Assembly (NCBI GenBank): GCA_030706745.1
Contig: JAUZNX010000007.1
Location: 1-64,000 of the forward strand
Length of the DNA: 64,000 nt
Origin: Bacteroidota bacterium
Lineage (GTDB): Bacteria > Bacteroidota > Ignavibacteria > Palsa-1295
Direction of reading: 5' to 3'
The notes beneath the pieces are model-generated. The model worked only from the letters and a program-made list of their open reading frames with translations, made no database searches and was not told the DNA's origin. Made by a program: the position numbers and the translations under genes. Below, in pieces: positions 61,895 to 64,000 of this stretch (position 1 is its first letter; every line of letters starts with the position of its first letter).

Positions 61895-64000
61895 TGCAGA
61901 CACTGACACTTCGAGTTAATGGCCGCGAGCGGAGCTTCCTGATTGAGGAACACGAGACGCTCGCCCGGGTGCTTCGCGAGAGAGCTCAACTTACAGGCAC
62001 AAAGATCGGCTGCGAGCAGGGAAGCTGCGGAGCCTGCACTGTCCTCGTCAATGGACAGCCAACACTCAGCTGCATCACGCCGGCACTGAGATACGATGGG
62101 GCCGAAGTCACAACCGTCGAGGGAGTCGCGAATGGCAGCAAACTCAACGCGGTCCAGGAAGCACTCATCGAACACGGCGCGTTGCAGTGTGGATATTGTA
62201 CGCCTGGCATTGTAACGACTGCAACAGCATTTCTAGAATCGAACCCTCATCCCACCCGCGCGGAAATAGCCGAGGCGATCTCGGGAAATATCTGCCGTTG
62301 CACCGGCTATCAAAAGATCATCGATGGGATCGAAGCAGCAGCGAATGCTGAATTCCAGCCAGAACAACCTTCAATTCCGCATGCCGGCAGTGTGATCGGG
62401 AAGCGTACACCCCTGCTCGACTCGCGCAAGAAGGTGACCGGCGAAGCAAAGTTCACCGATGACATCATCGTGCCCAACGCGCTCTTTTGTGCATTCCTGC
62501 GGTCCACCGAACCGCACGCCACCATCGAGAGCATTGACACCACCGCCACTCTCGCTATGCCGGGCGTAAGAGCGGTGGCAACCGGTAAGGACTTGACCGA
62601 GACCTTCGGAGTGCTTGCCATTTCGCAGGATCAGACGGCCATTGCGGTTGAGAAGGTACGGTTTATTGGTGAGATCGTCGCCGCAGTCGCAGCCGAGACA
62701 GAAGCAGAAGCACGTAATGCCCTCAAGACCATCGTTATCCGATACAAACCGCTGCCCACCGCCTTTCACTGGAAGGACGCACTAAGACCGACCGACAAGG
62801 CCGGACTCATTCACGAGCAATCGACTAAACATGGATGCAATCTCCACAAACAAGCGGAGATGCAGTTGGGAGCGCGCGACGAGACCCGACCTTCGGCTTT
62901 TACATCGTCGATGGAGTTTGATTTTCCTGGCATCAATCATGCCTTCCTTGAACCACATGCAGCCATTGCAGTCTGGGATGAACATGACGGCCTCACGCTG
63001 ACATCGGCTACGCAGGTGCCACATTACACCCAGCGCGCACTCGCAAAAGTACTTCATTTGCCTCTGGAGAAAGTCCGCGTGATTAAGCCATTCGTTGGCA
63101 GCGGGTTCGGCGGCAAGAGCGATCCATTCGCACACGAAATGATCGTCTCCTACTTTGCGATCAAAACCTGCCGCCCCGTTCGGACGCGGCTCAGTCGCGA
63201 AGAAGTGTTTTTGACGAATCATGGCCGTCATCCAACCCACATTGCGCTCACGACTTCTATGGATGCTGCAGGCAAGCTACTCAGCACCAATGCCGATGTG
63301 GTGATCGATGGTGGCGCATACGGCAGTTTCGGAGTTGTCACGACGTATTACAACGGAGTTTTGCTCCAGGCGCCGTATGCGCTCGATCAGTATAGCTTCC
63401 GATCACGGCGCGTCTACACGAACAAACCGGCCTGCGGCGCGATGCGCGGCCACGGTGCGGTCAATCCACGATATGCGATGGAAGTCGTACTCGACGATCT
63501 CGCCCACCAGGCTGGCCTCGATCCTATCGAGCTTCGACTGCAAAATCTACTGCCCGGTAATACACAAACACTGGGGCAGTACCGAATTACCAGCAACGGA
63601 CTCCCCGAAGCTATTGAGACCATCCGACGTGACTCTGGCTGGGATGAAAAGCATGGGAAGTTGCCGCATGGCCGTGGTATCGGTGTCGCATGCGGATTCT
63701 TCATCAGTGGCAGCGCGCTTCCGATCATCTGGAATGACCTGCCACAGTCCGTCGTCCATCTCAAAGTGGATTTCGATGGCCGCGTTGTAATTTATTCCGG
63801 TGCGAGCGATATTGGCCAAGGCTCGGATACCATGCTAGCACTGGTGGTCGCCGAAGAACTCGGCGTTTCGCTCTCAAAAACATTCGTTCACGCCGCTGAC
63901 ACCCGGTTCACGCCTGTTGACCTGGGCAGCTACTCGAGTCGGGTGACCTTTATGGCAGGCAATGCCGCCAAGAGCGCGGCGACGAAAATGCGAGAGACAA
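61894..64000 (+). CDS. Fused [2Fe-2S]/molybdopterin hydroxylase, 4-hydroxybenzoyl-CoA reductase-like (HcrC-HcrA), partial
   Basis: The reading frame runs without a stop from the ATG at 61894 past the window edge; 702 codons are visible. Residues 1-160 are a two-cluster ferredoxin-like subunit with C40, C45, C48, C60 and C99, C102, C134, C136. From about residue 165 a molybdopterin-binding large domain follows (LLDSRKKVTGEAKFTDD, FVGSGFGGKSDPF, GGAYGSFGVVTTYYNGV, ACGAMRGHGAVNPRYAMEV, SGASDIGQGSD, VDLGSYSSRVTFMAGNAA). These motifs recall HcrA, which removes the para-hydroxyl of 4-hydroxybenzoyl-CoA reductively. In Thauera HcrC and HcrA are separate, so this is a fusion. An FAD/Fe-S beta subunit may lie beyond the edge. 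Confidence 0.8.
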   Translation, partial: MQTLTLRVNGRERSFLIEEHETLARVLRERAQLTGTKIGCEQGSCGACTVLVNGQPTLSCITPALRYDGAEVTTVEGVANGSKLNAVQEALIEHGALQCGYCTPGIVTTATAFLESNPHPTRAEIAEAISGNICRCTGYQKIIDGIEAAANAEFQPEQPSIPHAGSVIGKRTPLLDSRKKVTGEAKFTDDIIVPNALFCAFLRSTEPHATIESIDTTATLAMPGVRAVATGKDLTETFGVLAISQDQTAIAVEKVRFIGEIVAAVAAETEAEARNALKTIVIRYKPLPTAFHWKDALRPTDKAGLIHEQSTKHGCNLHKQAEMQLGARDETRPSAFTSSMEFDFPGINHAFLEPHAAIAVWDEHDGLTLTSATQVPHYTQRALAKVLHLPLEKVRVIKPFVGSGFGGKSDPFAHEMIVSYFAIKTCRPVRTRLSREEVFLTNHGRHPTHIALTTSMDAAGKLLSTNADVVIDGGAYGSFGVVTTYYNGVLLQAPYALDQYSFRSRRVYTNKPACGAMRGHGAVNPRYAMEVVLDDLAHQAGLDPIELRLQNLLPGNTQTLGQYRITSNGLPEAIETIRRDSGWDEKHGKLPHGRGIGVACGFFISGSALPIIWNDLPQSVVHLKVDFDGRVVIYSGASDIGQGSDTMLALVVAEELGVSLSKTFVHAADTRFTPVDLGSYSSRVTFMAGNAAKSAATKMRET

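Noticed and set aside
63308-63790. ORFs overlapping the HcrA-like gene, on the same strand in another frame and on the opposite strand
   Set aside because: The molybdopterin domain motifs run continuously in the frame opened at 61894; the others are shadows.
1-64000. CRISPR arrays, insertion sequences, prophage genes, tRNA and rRNA genes
   Set aside because: No regularly spaced repeats, transposase or integrase motifs, or RNA-gene signatures were seen on reading either strand.

Overview
The window looks like chromosomal DNA of a Bacteroidota-type bacterium, most likely from the Kapabacteria/Ignavibacteria/Chlorobi side of the phylum. This is inferred from family content, not from a search. 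At least five secreted proteins carry type IX secretion (T9SS) C-terminal sorting domains (an NPxxG...IYDxxGxxV...GxYxVRI pattern). Menaquinone is made by the futalosine route (mqnC, an mqnE-mqnA fusion, mqnD). Shine-Dalgarno sites are mostly weak, and DUF1501/DUF1800 pairs and DUF2231 proteins occur. No tRNA, rRNA, CRISPR array, insertion sequence or prophage was seen.

Layout. 1-390: palindromic REP-like repeats. 0.4-6 kb (minus): a lipoprotein, MscL, a secreted protein, then the operon mqnE-mqnA fusion / cation transporter / mqnC. 6-12 kb (plus): a SRPBCC protein, a DUF998-like membrane protein, two tandem paralogous T9SS proteins and a His-rich secreted protein. 12-26 kb (mostly minus): two oxidoreductases, T9SS proteins, and a four-gene surface operon (DUF1800, DUF1501, a 1648-residue LamG/HYDIN-like giant, an OmpA-family protein). 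26.48-26.62 kb: a DnaA-box cluster that could be a replication origin; gene direction changes from mostly leftward to mostly rightward here. 26.6-42.4 kb (mostly plus): Rsm22-like methyltransferase, MtgA, an ECF-type sigma factor with a small membrane-protein locus, Tdh, MqnD, RelA/SpoT-HIT-RuvX, a lipoprotein, an FAH-family hydrolase, a glycosyltransferase, an outer-membrane-like protein and a site-2 protease.

42.4-58.7 kb (minus): the centrepiece, a tightly packed 12-gene operon for anaerobic aromatic degradation. Transcription order is bcrC, bcrB, bcrA, bcrD, an AMP-forming acyl-CoA ligase, an extra BCR/2-hydroxyacyl-CoA-dehydratase-like subunit, a ketopantoate-reductase/BcrD-type ATPase fusion, thiolase, had, oah, dch, and a 3-hydroxyacyl-CoA dehydrogenase/enoyl-CoA hydratase fusion. 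Together they cover benzoyl-CoA -> cyclohexadienoyl-CoA -> 6-hydroxy- and 6-oxocyclohexenoyl-CoA -> 3-hydroxypimelyl-CoA -> 3-oxopimelyl-CoA -> glutaryl-CoA + acetyl-CoA.

59.0-64.0 kb (plus, divergent): molybdenum-cofactor genes (MocA-like, XdhC), a hemerythrin, an SDR and the start of a fused [2Fe-2S]/molybdopterin hydroxylase. That enzyme resembles 4-hydroxybenzoyl-CoA reductase (HcrC-HcrA) and would feed benzoyl-CoA into the operon. It runs off the window.

The most novel element is the pair at 48708-51886: an orphan BCR/HgdB-like catalytic subunit next to its putative ATP-dependent activator, which is fused to an apparently intact NADPH-dependent ketopantoate-reductase-family domain. Both sit inside the class I benzoyl-CoA reductase operon, and I know of no described system with this architecture.
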